In this document: positions 15,747 to 24,153 of the stretch, piece after piece
How positions within the stretch are numbered: position 1 is the stretch's first letter
How the letters are laid out: each line of letters starts with the position of its first letter
DNA from: Thermoclostridium sp.
GTDB lineage: Bacteria; Bacillota; Clostridia; DSM-8532
NCBI GenBank assembly: GCA_017995215.1
Contig: JAGOJH010000023.1
Coordinates: 1-36,550 of the forward strand
Reading direction: 5' to 3'
Length of the DNA stretch: 36,550 bases
The notes under the pieces: model-generated
What the model saw: the letters and a program-made list of their open reading frames with translations, nothing else
Databases searched by the model: none
What the model was told of the DNA's origin: nothing
Position numbers and translations under genes: made by a program

Positions 15747-15831
15747 ATATCAGGTAACAAATTCCTGATTCAATGGGTACAGGATTGTATCAATCTTCTT
15801 CTGGGCAATCAAAAATTTTTCCCTGAAAGAC

Positions 15832-15868
15832 AATGCCAGACCACTCTATTCAGAGTTGATCTGGCATT
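15832..15868. terminator. Bidirectional terminator between convergent genes
   Basis: Perfect 9-bp outer arms AATGCCAGA (15832-15840) and TCTGGCATT (15860-15868) enclose a second ACTCT/AGAGT stem. It lies 86 bases beyond the transglycosylase stop and is positioned to stop transcription in either direction, although flanking T-runs are modest. Confidence 0.6.
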
Positions 15869-15921
15869 TCGACTATATTACTCTATTTGTGAGGGCAAAA
15901 TTTCCGATTGACCCCTTTAGG

Positions 15922-15937
15922 AACCGTCCCCTCGTGT
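15922..15937. repeat. Half copy of the GGGACGGTT repeat
   Basis: AACCGTCCCCTCGTGT matches 13886-13901 at 15 of 16 positions in the same orientation. The two copies bracket the transglycosylase gene. Confidence 0.6.
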
Positions 15938-15939
15938 TT

Positions 15940-15954
15940 GTGGGCGAAGCCCAC
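15940..15954 (-). terminator. Hairpin directly after the clostripain-family gene
   Basis: GTGGGC-TTC-GCCCAC begins one base after the TAA stop on the minus strand. It is a compact GC-rich stem with a tight loop. No clear T-run follows, so termination strength is uncertain. Confidence 0.45.
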
Positions 15955-15955
15955 T

Positions 15956-18349
15956 TTATTTTGTGACAGATGGGGTCCAGTATTTGTTGTTGTAAATGTC
16001 GGTGATGCGGTAGGTCATCTGATAGTTGTCATCGCCAACGGAAAGGTTTTCAACAGTCCACTTACCAGTGGCAGTATAGGCATCTCCAAGGAAATAAGTA
16101 TCGTTATATTGGCCGTCATAGGTGTAATAGTCGCACAAATAATCAATTTTGTCTCCCTGAAGGATCTCTATCAATCCCTTTGCCTGGGTTTCGGTTTCTG
16201 TATTTGTATCATATCTCAGCTGGGCTCCGATGACTGTTCCATAGGGGTTTTCGTTATCAAATACAATGATGATGTCCGCCAGCTGATCATTCAGCAGAAC
16301 CGGCACACGGCCCCTGATAGAATAGGTGTCGCCGCTGCGGTCTTCGGAAACCATATAGTAACTGACGATATGGTCGTTTAACGCCACCCACGTGCCGTCA
16401 AATTCCATGATCAAATCGCCGTCGTTATTATATTCGAAAACATTGTCCAATCCAAGATCGATAAAGCCCTCCCCATCGTCAATGAAAACGTTCAGCTCCA
16501 GGTTTTGAACAAGTTTCCATTGCTGTTCGGTCAGCTGCAGTACTCTCTGCCCACCCTTTTTTGTTATTTTTAACGCGGCAGCATCAAGCTGGTTTTCTTC
16601 ATAATACTCTTTTGCATTCTGGATACGGTCGAGATCAAGCCAATCGGCAGCACCATCTGTCGACCCTGTGATGCTGCTGAAATCCCCTTCTGAAAGGAAG
16701 CTGTTTAAAAGCACGCCCACCAGACCACTGCCGGAAGAGGAAGATGAACCGGATTCCTGACTCGACATTCCCAGCAAACTATCCAGCGGGTTTCCGCTGC
16801 TGTTCGAAACAATCTGTCCGCCGGCGGCCATGGATGCAAAGCTTCTGATACATTCACTGTATTCTTCGTCCAAGCCAATCTTATCATAGGTGTTGAGCAT
16901 GGCATTCATCTTATTCAGGCTGTTATATGGGAAATAAATGGATAGCCCGTTGGCATTGGTAATATTATTGGTGGTTCGGTTATATTTGATGCTGCCGCTC
17001 AAAGTTTTCGCTAAAGAAACCGCCTCTGGGGTTTCCAGCTTTTTAGCAAAATCGATCAAATCGATTTGGTTCAGCTTTGAGGACTTTGAAAACTCCTTAC
17101 AGGAAGACCGTGCATCTGAAACCACATGATATTGCTCCCCGTCAAGCAGTACCCCCGTAGACCTGGCAAAAGCTTTGAACTGTGTGGGTGCAGTGCCTTT
17201 CAGCTCCGCCAGGTCGATCAGGGAAAGGGTTCCCTGGCTGCGCGGGGTATCCTGCTTAACCTTGGCAATATAATCGTCTATCAGCTTTTTCCCCAGATCA
17301 ACCGTTGATACAGAAGTGTTTTTGGAGAGCTCACTGATCCATCCGGTATAATACCAGCCTATCCCTGGCTCTGTTTCTTCGGAGGCGACCATGTAATCGG
17401 CATAAGGTTCCAGAACCATAGCTGTTTCCAGCGTTGCCATCAGACAGGCGTCAAAGCCGATGATATCGAAGTTGCAGCCTGCATTTTTCAGCGCTGTTCC
17501 GATTTCGTCAAGGGTCATGCTGTCACCCTGGAAATGCTGGTCATAGCCATATCCGCTAAGCGATCCACCGCCGTGATCCCAAAAGACCAGAATATATCTG
17601 TCTGCCGGATATTCCGCCTCGCAAAAGTCAATGAAATCCGTAAGGGTACCGGGCTTAACCATGGATTTCTTCCCAAGATTCTTCTCAAGCGGTTCCAGGC
17701 CCTCCGGAGTAACACGGTATCGCTGGTTTGTACTGCTGTTAATCACGCTGTTCTGCCATTTCTGTGTTCCACCGGTTTCGACGATGATGTTCACCTTTTC
17801 GGAGATATCTGCATGCAGCATTTCGTTAAGGTCTGAAGAAGCCATACCGCTGCGGCTTTCCAGGTCTGTTCCGCACATATACACCATAACAGTGGCAGTG
17901 TCCTTCCCATTTCCCTGCAGTGTGGTGCGCTTTGTACGGGCAATATCTGATACTGTGGTATCGGGTGCATATGCGCCTGTATCTGTGGTGATGTTGCCCG
18001 GGTTATTGGGCTGTGAAGGCGTTGAGGGTAATGTCTGTGATGAGGGTGTGCTATTGCCCTGATCCTGGGGCTGGGTATCATTGTTATTGCCGCCCAGCTG
18101 TGTGATAATCAGATACATCACGATTAGAATGACAACAAAACTCAGCAGCTTAGGCTTGCCGCCGGGTGCTCTGTTTCGGCTGGTACCCCCTCCTGCATTA
18201 AAACCTGAACTTCTGTCGGAATATCCTCCCGAATTGCCTACCGGCCCGCCTGTAGAGCCGCCCAACCCGGAACCTCTCCTGGTTACACTGCCCCCGCCTG
18301 TTCCAACGCGCTTCTCACGGCCTACCGGCCTGTTATCTTTGTTCATCAT
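15956..18349 (-). CDS. Clostripain-family (C11) cysteine peptidase, membrane anchored
   Basis: The 797-residue protein has a Gly/Ser/Arg-rich cytoplasmic N-terminus (about 1-65), one TM helix (about 68-87, LSFVVILIVMYLIITQL), a Pro/Ser/Gln/Asn linker and a large extracytoplasmic body. The C11 dyad is visible: H259 in FWDHGGG and C302 in GFDACLMA, after the family's VYMCGTDLES strand. Clostripains cut after Arg or Lys and are often self-processed. A beta-rich C-terminal region of about 250 residues is of unknown role. GGAGG lies 5 bases before the first of two adjacent ATGs (18349 and 18346), so either may be used. It starts 30 bases after the radical SAM gene and is probably in the same transcript. 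Confidence 0.88.
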   Translation of the reverse strand: MMNKDNRPVGREKRVGTGGGSVTRRGSGLGGSTGGPVGNSGGYSDRSSGFNAGGGTSRNRAPGGKPKLLSFVVILIVMYLIITQLGGNNNDTQPQDQGNSTPSSQTLPSTPSQPNNPGNITTDTGAYAPDTTVSDIARTKRTTLQGNGKDTATVMVYMCGTDLESRSGMASSDLNEMLHADISEKVNIIVETGGTQKWQNSVINSSTNQRYRVTPEGLEPLEKNLGKKSMVKPGTLTDFIDFCEAEYPADRYILVFWDHGGGSLSGYGYDQHFQGDSMTLDEIGTALKNAGCNFDIIGFDACLMATLETAMVLEPYADYMVASEETEPGIGWYYTGWISELSKNTSVSTVDLGKKLIDDYIAKVKQDTPRSQGTLSLIDLAELKGTAPTQFKAFARSTGVLLDGEQYHVVSDARSSCKEFSKSSKLNQIDLIDFAKKLETPEAVSLAKTLSGSIKYNRTTNNITNANGLSIYFPYNSLNKMNAMLNTYDKIGLDEEYSECIRSFASMAAGGQIVSNSSGNPLDSLLGMSSQESGSSSSSGSGLVGVLLNSFLSEGDFSSITGSTDGAADWLDLDRIQNAKEYYEENQLDAAALKITKKGGQRVLQLTEQQWKLVQNLELNVFIDDGEGFIDLGLDNVFEYNNDGDLIMEFDGTWVALNDHIVSYYMVSEDRSGDTYSIRGRVPVLLNDQLADIIIVFDNENPYGTVIGAQLRYDTNTETETQAKGLIEILQGDKIDYLCDYYTYDGQYNDTYFLGDAYTATGKWTVENLSVGDDNYQMTYRITDIYNNKYWTPSVTK

Positions 18350-18379
18350 CGTTCCCTCCATTATGTAAGGTTGAAAACA

Positions 18380-19309
18380 CTAAAACAGCAAGCTTGCTTC
18401 ATCATCCCATTTTGTATATAATTTACAGTTCGTTTGCAGAATCAAATACCGAACAGCTTCTTTCATTTTTTCTGACTGATTAATCTTCGATTCTTTATGC
18501 TTATCCATGCAATTATCGTCGAGTACAGTGCTTAATCCAGCCACTGAATACCGGATGGAGCCTGACTCGAGCCTGTCCAGTATGGTCCCCTGATGTATGA
18601 TATAAGATTGAATCTCCTCCAGAACCCCGTCTCTGATCTTGTGTTCTTCGATCCATCGGTCTTGCTCTGTGTATTGATTCTCATCGTTCGTTGTTTTGTA
18701 CAAGACCCTGAAGGTAATCTGGTCTGCTCCCAGCTCGTTTTTAGCGTGCTGCAGTATCTGCTGGGGTGTCCAATGATTAAAGCTGTCTGTTAAATTGACG
18801 GACAACCTTAAATTGAAATTCAACTCGCTGTCTTTTATTTGTGCGCACAATCTTCGTAAATCTACCTTCAGCTTATCTGTTGTTCCATTATATAATTGAT
18901 TGGTATGTACATCAAACGAAGAAAGAGATATGGAAATTGTACTTACTCCCACATGGTTTCTCAGAAACTTAAGATAGGGTTTATCGATACCTGCTCCGGT
19001 TGTTTGCATCTCTATCCAACGGAATGGCTTTTCAAGGTTGGCATTTAATGTTCCAAAGGTTTGCAGGAATTCTCTGTTCTGTTGGGGCTCAATTCTGCCT
19101 GTAAGCATCACAGTATTACAGTCGTTATCTCTGGCAAATTCCATTCTTCGGATATAGTCTCTTTGGGCTTCATGGTAGTTCGGTGAGCCTGGGTCCATTA
19201 AGTTCTGGTATTGTTCATGATGCATGCGTGAAACACAGAAACCGCAATTATTGATGCATTTACCTTTTGCTTTTGGTGGTACAACAATGCTTAGACTCTG
19301 TACTTTCAT
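18380..19309 (-). CDS. Radical SAM protein of unknown substrate
   Basis: The 309-residue cytoplasmic enzyme has an N-terminal CxxxCxxC cluster (C18, C22, C25 in KCINNCGFC) that binds the 4Fe-4S used to cleave S-adenosylmethionine. A TGRIEP segment and the long beta/alpha pattern fit a radical SAM barrel. There is no obvious C-terminal SPASM cysteine cluster, and no neighbouring precursor peptide is seen. The ATG at 19309 has GGAGG 9 bases upstream. It lies directly upstream of a C11 protease with a 30-base gap, so the two are probably co-expressed. I cannot assign a reaction. Confidence 0.8.
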   Translation of the reverse strand: MKVQSLSIVVPPKAKGKCINNCGFCVSRMHHEQYQNLMDPGSPNYHEAQRDYIRRMEFARDNDCNTVMLTGRIEPQQNREFLQTFGTLNANLEKPFRWIEMQTTGAGIDKPYLKFLRNHVGVSTISISLSSFDVHTNQLYNGTTDKLKVDLRRLCAQIKDSELNFNLRLSVNLTDSFNHWTPQQILQHAKNELGADQITFRVLYKTTNDENQYTEQDRWIEEHKIRDGVLEEIQSYIIHQGTILDRLESGSIRYSVAGLSTVLDDNCMDKHKESKINQSEKMKEAVRYLILQTNCKLYTKWDDEASLLF

Positions 19310-19398
19310 GAAAATAAACCTCCATTACTCTGTCTTATGAATGCTTCTGCGGATCGCCATTCATTCACCGTTTACAAGCGCAGTATAATTCCATATTC

Positions 19399-19404
19399 AT
19401 TATA
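19399..19404 (-). promoter_or_regulatory. Possible -10 for the radical SAM/C11 unit
   Basis: The minus strand has TATAAT, about 90 bases before the radical SAM ATG, with only weak -35 candidates. It is the first arm of GTATAAT-9 bases-ATTATAC, a perfect 7-bp inverted repeat that could bind a regulator. Confidence 0.4.
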
Positions 19405-19473
19405 CCATCCTTTTATGAACAAAAGTAGGTGGATACTCGCCTGGAACGACTTACCCGTAAAGACAAAGGTTCC

Positions 19474-21153
19474 TTAAAACAGCCCTGATATTTTCCCATT
19501 GGAATCCACATTAATGGATTCGGCAGCGGGTACCTTCGGCAAGCCGGGCATGGTCATGATATCTCCGGTTAATACAACTACAAAGCCAGCGCCGGCGGAA
19601 ACCTTCACATTCCGCACCGAAACCTTGAAATTCTTAGGGCTGCCAAGCTTTTTAGGATCGTCCGAGAAGGAATACTGGGTTTTGGCCATACACACCGGTA
19701 AATCTCGAAAGCCCATTTCCTCAATTTTTGCAATTTCTTTCAGGGCTGCGGGAGTGAAATCAACACCATCCCCGCCGTATACCTTTGTAACAATTGCTTC
19801 AACCTTTTCCCGGATAGACAGTTCGTTGTCGTAGATATATTGAAAATCACTCCTGCCTTCACCCACCAGCCGGATAACTTCCCTGGCCAGTGTCTCTCCC
19901 CCTTCACCACCCTTTGCCCATACTTCAGACAGGGCAACATTGGCCCCATATTGCCTGCACTTTTCTTCGATCATCGCAAGCTCGGCTTCCGTATCGGTTG
20001 GGAACCTGTTGATGGCGACCACCGTCGGGAGTTTGAATTTCGTTGTGATATTTTCAATATGCTGCAGCAGATTTGGCAACCCCTTTTCAAGGGCTGCCAG
20101 GTTTTCAACGGACAATTCGGTTTTCTGTACACCGCCGTGATGCTTTAACGCCCGAACAGTTGCAACGATAACTACTGCCGATGGCTTGAAGCCCGCAACC
20201 CGGCACTTGATGTCCAAAAACTTCTCCGCACCCAGATCTGCACCGAAACCAGCCTCGGTAACAACATAATCGCCCAGCTTCAAGGCCATTTTGGTTGCCA
20301 TGATGCTGTTGCAGCCATGGGCGATATTTGCAAAGGGACCGCCATGGATGAACGCCGGCGTATGCTCCAGGGTTTGAACCAGATTGGGCTTTAGAGCATC
20401 CTTCAGCAATGCTGCCATGGCTCCATCTGCTTTCAGCTGGCCTGCGGTAACCGGCTCATCAGCCCAAGTATAACCCACGATAATATTGCGCAGCTTTTCC
20501 TTCAGGTGATCCAGATCTCTGGACAGGCATAAAATCGCCATTATTTCGGAAGCAACCGTAATGTCAAAACCATCTTCACGCGGAACACCATTCACTTTTC
20601 CATTCAGGCCATTCACCATGAACCGCAGTTGGCGGTCATTCATGTCCATACACCGTTTCCAGGTGATCCTTCTTGAATCGATTCCAAGCTGGTTCCCCTG
20701 GTAAATGTGGTTGTCCAGCATGGCTGCCAGAAGGTTGTTTGCGGCGCTAACTGCATGCATGTCGCCGGTAAAGTGAAGGTTAATATCCTCCATGGGGACC
20801 ACCTGAGCATAACCACCACCTGCAGCGCCCCCTTTAATGCCGAAAACAGGACCCAAAGACGGCTCGCGCAAAGTAATGATGGCTTTTTTTCCCAAGCGTG
20901 CGAGGGCATCCCCCAGCCCAACAGTGGTTGTGGTCTTACCCTCTCCTGCCGGCGTGGGTGTAATAGCAGTTACAAGGATAAGCCTGCCATCGGGATTTGC
21001 TTCCAGCCTGTCAAAAATAGTATAATTGATCTTCGCCTTGTAATTACCGTACAGCTCCAGATATTCTCTGTCAACGCCAAGGCTTTGTGCAATTTGTTCA
21101 ATGGGATGAAGCGGAATACTTTGGGCAATTTCAATGTCACTTGGATACTTCAT
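19474..21153 (-). CDS. fhs: Formate--tetrahydrofolate ligase
   Basis: The enzyme makes 10-formyl-tetrahydrofolate from formate, ATP and tetrahydrofolate, feeding purine synthesis, formyl-Met-tRNA and, in acetogens, the methyl branch of the Wood-Ljungdahl pathway. The 559-residue length matches the family (about 556). The ATP-binding loop [10 protein letters not shown] lies at 65-74. The conserved [25 protein letters not shown] and [12 protein letters not shown] segments are all present. The ATG at 21153 has GGGGGG 6-7 bases upstream. It appears monocistronic. No other Wood-Ljungdahl genes lie in the window, so acetogenesis cannot be inferred. Confidence 0.96.
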   Translation of the reverse strand: MKYPSDIEIAQSIPLHPIEQIAQSLGVDREYLELYGNYKAKINYTIFDRLEANPDGRLILVTAITPTPAGEGKTTTTVGLGDALARLGKKAIITLREPSLGPVFGIKGGAAGGGYAQVVPMEDINLHFTGDMHAVSAANNLLAAMLDNHIYQGNQLGIDSRRITWKRCMDMNDRQLRFMVNGLNGKVNGVPREDGFDITVASEIMAILCLSRDLDHLKEKLRNIIVGYTWADEPVTAGQLKADGAMAALLKDALKPNLVQTLEHTPAFIHGGPFANIAHGCNSIMATKMALKLGDYVVTEAGFGADLGAEKFLDIKCRVAGFKPSAVVIVATVRALKHHGGVQKTELSVENLAALEKGLPNLLQHIENITTKFKLPTVVAINRFPTDTEAELAMIEEKCRQYGANVALSEVWAKGGEGGETLAREVIRLVGEGRSDFQYIYDNELSIREKVEAIVTKVYGGDGVDFTPAALKEIAKIEEMGFRDLPVCMAKTQYSFSDDPKKLGSPKNFKVSVRNVKVSAGAGFVVVLTGDIMTMPGLPKVPAAESINVDSNGKISGLF

Positions 21154-21324
21154 ATAGATCCCCCCGTTGGATGTCCTTCGGATTTATTAAACCTGAAACT
21201 AAAAATCACTCATTGCTTTCATTTATCATCATAGCACATGTATACGCTTTTTAAAGGGGTAAAACTTTATATCAATGATCCCCAGTGGGCCGAGCAAAGT
21301 TATGAGCATAGCATAAAAACAATA

Positions 21325-21353
21325 CAGCCGGATAGGAGCACCCCGTCCGGCTG
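21325..21353 (-). terminator. Intrinsic terminator after the beta-lactamase-fold hydrolase gene
   Basis: On the minus strand CAGCCGGA and TCCGGCTG form a perfect 8-bp stem followed by TATTGTTTTTATG. It lies 29 bases past the stop at 21382 and ends the long minus-strand gene run that starts near 30519. Confidence 0.8.
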
Positions 21354-21381
21354 GTTTCATCAGCAAATAGTTGTTAAATCG

Positions 21382-22863
21382 TTATCGGGATTCATACTCA
21401 GCTACGCCCGATGCAAAGCCTTCGTATGTATCCAGTAAATTTCCGATGGTTCTCTTCATGGCAATGGTGATGGTATCTCCCATAAAGGTGATGGTCATGT
21501 GAACGCTGCCAGGCTCCTGTTCAATAATATAAGAACGCAGACGCAGCTTGTTCTCTTCCACCCAGGCAGCCGATGTGATGCACTGCAGCTTGAACTGTGG
21601 GAAGGCTTGCTGCTGCATTTGGCCCAGGCCAAAGGAAATCCGGTAAGCACCTTTTTCATTTGCATAACGAAAAACACCTGTTTGCTCATTGGTAAATTTT
21701 AGCATGCATTCAGTTATCCCCATTGCATTTGGAGCCATAATATATTTCTTCCCATGAACCCGCTCGGCTGTATCACTATGGAATGAACCCTGCTCGGGCT
21801 GCACCGTCAGGGATGATATCCTTTTCTCAAGCTCTGTGGCATAAGCTTCATCCCTGTTTATTTCTGCCTGGTTTTTACCCTTCAGGTAAGGGAAGATTTG
21901 GTGCCACAAGGCTTCATAAATCCCCTGTATTCCGCAGGGGTTTGCCTGGTTGTCCGCGGTGGCTGCCAGCATGAAATCATGCTCTGGCAGACAAATGGCC
22001 AATTGCCCCCCCATCCCGCACAAGGCAAAACCGTTGTTCCTGCATCTCCAGAATTGGTATCCATACCCCTGCTGCTCCTCAATCCCTGGCTGCAGGCCAG
22101 TGTCTATTTGCCTTGAAACCGCCTGACAGATATATTCCCTCGGAAGAAGCTGATCGGTGTTAAAAACCCCTTCATGCATGCAGACATATGCAAATTTGGC
22201 CAGATCCCTCAGGGTACAGATCAGGCCAGAACCTCCCTGGCAGATACCCATGGGGCATTTCAACCAGCTGATGTACCTGGAGCAGTCAAGCTTGTTAAAA
22301 ACCTTGATTTTCAAATATTCCAGCAGAGACATGCCGCTTAGCCGCTCCACAAGCGCAGCGAGCACATGAGTGGCAGAAGTGTCATATACGAAGCTTGTCC
22401 CCGGATAACGTACCGGTTCAACGTGAAAGAAGGTTTTTACCCAGTCATCGCATTCCATCAGTTTGTAGGTTGTTGCCTTGTGGGGTGAAGCCATGCGCAG
22501 CATATCCCGGATCGTTGTTTGCAGCAGATAGGGATGAACCCCTGTTTTAGGAAGTTTATCGGGAAAATAGATACAGATCCTGTCGTTGAGCGAAAGCTTG
22601 CCTTCTTCCTGTAACAGTCCGATAGCAGCTGAGGTAAAGCTTTTACTCGCTGAAAACATTCTATGCGCAAAGTTGGCATGGAACGGAGCATAATATCCCT
22701 CTGACAGAATCCTGCCATCCTTCAGGATTGCAAACCCATGCATGCACAGGCCTTTCTGCTCCAGTTCATCCAGAAAGCCAAGCACCGCCCGTGATGGGAT
22801 TCCCGCTGCCTCCGGATATGCAACCTCCCAGTTCCTGATATCATCGTCTTTTCTGTTCAGCAT
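21382..22863 (-). CDS. Serine hydrolase, class C beta-lactamase/PBP4* fold
   Basis: The 493-residue protein has the SxxK nucleophile motif SASK (S71, K74), a Tyr motif at Y160 (YDTSATH) and GMGGQ in place of the KTG triad. These define the esterase/D-peptidase branch of the beta-lactamase superfamily (COG1680). No signal peptide is visible, so it is probably cytoplasmic. A beta-rich C-terminal extension (about 390-480) resembles a lipocalin-like domain found in this family. I chose the ATG at 22863 because AAAGGAG lies 7 bases upstream; an in-frame ATG six codons earlier overlaps that site. It is last in the phospho-signalling gene run. The gene at 32590 is a diverged relative. Confidence 0.82.
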   Translation of the reverse strand: MLNRKDDDIRNWEVAYPEAAGIPSRAVLGFLDELEQKGLCMHGFAILKDGRILSEGYYAPFHANFAHRMFSASKSFTSAAIGLLQEEGKLSLNDRICIYFPDKLPKTGVHPYLLQTTIRDMLRMASPHKATTYKLMECDDWVKTFFHVEPVRYPGTSFVYDTSATHVLAALVERLSGMSLLEYLKIKVFNKLDCSRYISWLKCPMGICQGGSGLICTLRDLAKFAYVCMHEGVFNTDQLLPREYICQAVSRQIDTGLQPGIEEQQGYGYQFWRCRNNGFALCGMGGQLAICLPEHDFMLAATADNQANPCGIQGIYEALWHQIFPYLKGKNQAEINRDEAYATELEKRISSLTVQPEQGSFHSDTAERVHGKKYIMAPNAMGITECMLKFTNEQTGVFRYANEKGAYRISFGLGQMQQQAFPQFKLQCITSAAWVEENKLRLRSYIIEQEPGSVHMTITFMGDTITIAMKRTIGNLLDTYEGFASGVAEYESR

Positions 22864-22920
22864 GATTATTCTCCTTTCCATGGCATGACAACAGGTTTAT
22901 CCGCCTGATGAAAGTAAAAG

Positions 22921-23403
22921 CTAACAGTTGACTGTCTGCAACATTTTGCGCAATAACCAGTACTCCGGGTATTGGGCGGGTCGAGAATCCTCATCTACAT
23001 CACAGAGATTGATATGGCTGGTTTTCATTTTTTCTGTAAAACCCATTCTTTCATATAACCTGACGTTCGCTTTTTCACAGGGTTCCACCCCAATGGTTGC
23101 ATAACGGAAGCCCAATTCAGAAAGCCTTTGAAGAACGGCTTTCAGCAGTGTTGTGCCCAGGCCCTTCCCTCTCATGTTTTCGGTGACATAAAAGCCGTAC
23201 AGATATGCAGTGGTTGAGCCATCGGCAAAATCATGATCTGAAAGACATTTAAAAAAATACAATTCCGCAACCAGGCGGCCTTGCTTCTCAATAACCCAAA
23301 ACTCCGCATTTCCCGTCTGTAAATTCTCCACAAAAAACTCTGTAGTGTAAAACTTATACCACAGTGAAAGCATTTCTTCGATTGTTCCCTGGCGTATAGT
23401 CAT
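22921..23403 (-). CDS. GNAT-family N-acetyltransferase
   Basis: The 160-residue cytoplasmic enzyme should transfer an acetyl group from acetyl-CoA to an unknown amine. The acetyl-CoA-binding motif A is visible as YVTENMRGKGLGTTLL (RGKGLG at 78-83), followed by the usual NVRLYERMGF end motif with its conserved Asn and Tyr. It lies 57 bases upstream of the serine hydrolase start and 70 bases after the secreted-protein gene. GAGGAA precedes the ATG. Nothing in the sequence fixes the substrate. Confidence 0.85.
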   Translation of the reverse strand: MTIRQGTIEEMLSLWYKFYTTEFFVENLQTGNAEFWVIEKQGRLVAELYFFKCLSDHDFADGSTTAYLYGFYVTENMRGKGLGTTLLKAVLQRLSELGFRYATIGVEPCEKANVRLYERMGFTEKMKTSHINLCDVDEDSRPAQYPEYWLLRKMLQTVNC

Positions 23404-23473
23404 GTTTCATTCCTCGGAGCTTCCGATTCAGCAGTATTCATCCAATATGTGCTTATGCTTGTGCCGATTGGTT

Positions 23474-24124
23474 TTATTCAATTTCTGTCAGGCCCGAGCA
23501 GTGATAATAGCTCCAATTGTATTCATCTCTTAATAATGTCATATAGCCCTGATAAAGCTTCATTTGCGGGCCTTCACCGGAATATGCATCAAACCGAACG
23601 ACTGCCGCATAGGGCTTGCCATTCAGATATGCGTGGTAGATAACCTTTGGGACCTCAACCAGGTTCTGCTTTCCAGCCTCATACACAGCGGGATCGTCAT
23701 TGTAATAAACCGGCTCAATGGATGTTTCTTCAGGGATTGAGAGCTTTCTGCGCATTTCAGCCATACATTCAATCTGTTCTTCAAGGTTGACCTGTTGGGA
23801 ATGAACGTAATAAAGTGAATTCCTTACCTCTTCAAGGGTTAACGCAGTACTGCTGTAAGGAGAGTGCAGGCGGACGAAGTTCAATGCAATCGAATAATCG
23901 TAAAAAATATCTTCAGCCTTCAAAAGCGGGCCAGGTTGAAAATCCAGAAAGGAAACCTCCGACCGCTCAGCGAGCATGGACATGTAATCGTTATCCTTCT
24001 TGTCCTGTGCACTGCTTTCACCAGTGAATGCAGCTTGCGCAGCTTCACTTATCCCATGCACACAAAAGGCAATCAGAACCGTTAAGAAAAAGAATATAAA
24101 GCTTTTTGAAACTTTTCTTTTCAT
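23474..24124 (-). CDS. Secreted or membrane-tethered protein of unknown function
   Basis: The 216-residue protein has a basic start, a hydrophobic stretch at about 8-23 and a likely signal-peptidase site after SEAAQA (about residue 31). The mature part has a helical segment LTLEEVRNSLYYVHSQQVNLEEQIECMAEMRRKL, followed by a beta-rich half with VPKVIYHAYLNGKPYAAVVRF. I do not recognise the family. It starts 29 bases after the Ser/Thr kinase stop with GAGGAG 7 bases before the ATG, so it is almost surely co-transcribed. It could be a ligand or target of the kinase ectodomain. Confidence 0.7.
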   Translation of the reverse strand: MKRKVSKSFIFFFLTVLIAFCVHGISEAAQAAFTGESSAQDKKDNDYMSMLAERSEVSFLDFQPGPLLKAEDIFYDYSIALNFVRLHSPYSSTALTLEEVRNSLYYVHSQQVNLEEQIECMAEMRRKLSIPEETSIEPVYYNDDPAVYEAGKQNLVEVPKVIYHAYLNGKPYAAVVRFDAYSGEGPQMKLYQGYMTLLRDEYNWSYYHCSGLTEIE

Positions 24125-24153
24125 GTTTTCACTCCTCTAAGCCGTTGGCAATC

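Noticed and set aside
19310-19473. RiPP precursor peptide for the radical SAM enzyme
   Set aside because: Only frames of about 8-11 codons (such as MNMELYCACKR) occur, without ribosome binding sites; too short to support.
21154-21240. THF riboswitch ahead of fhs
   Set aside because: The leader is short and the conserved THF-riboswitch cores are not found.
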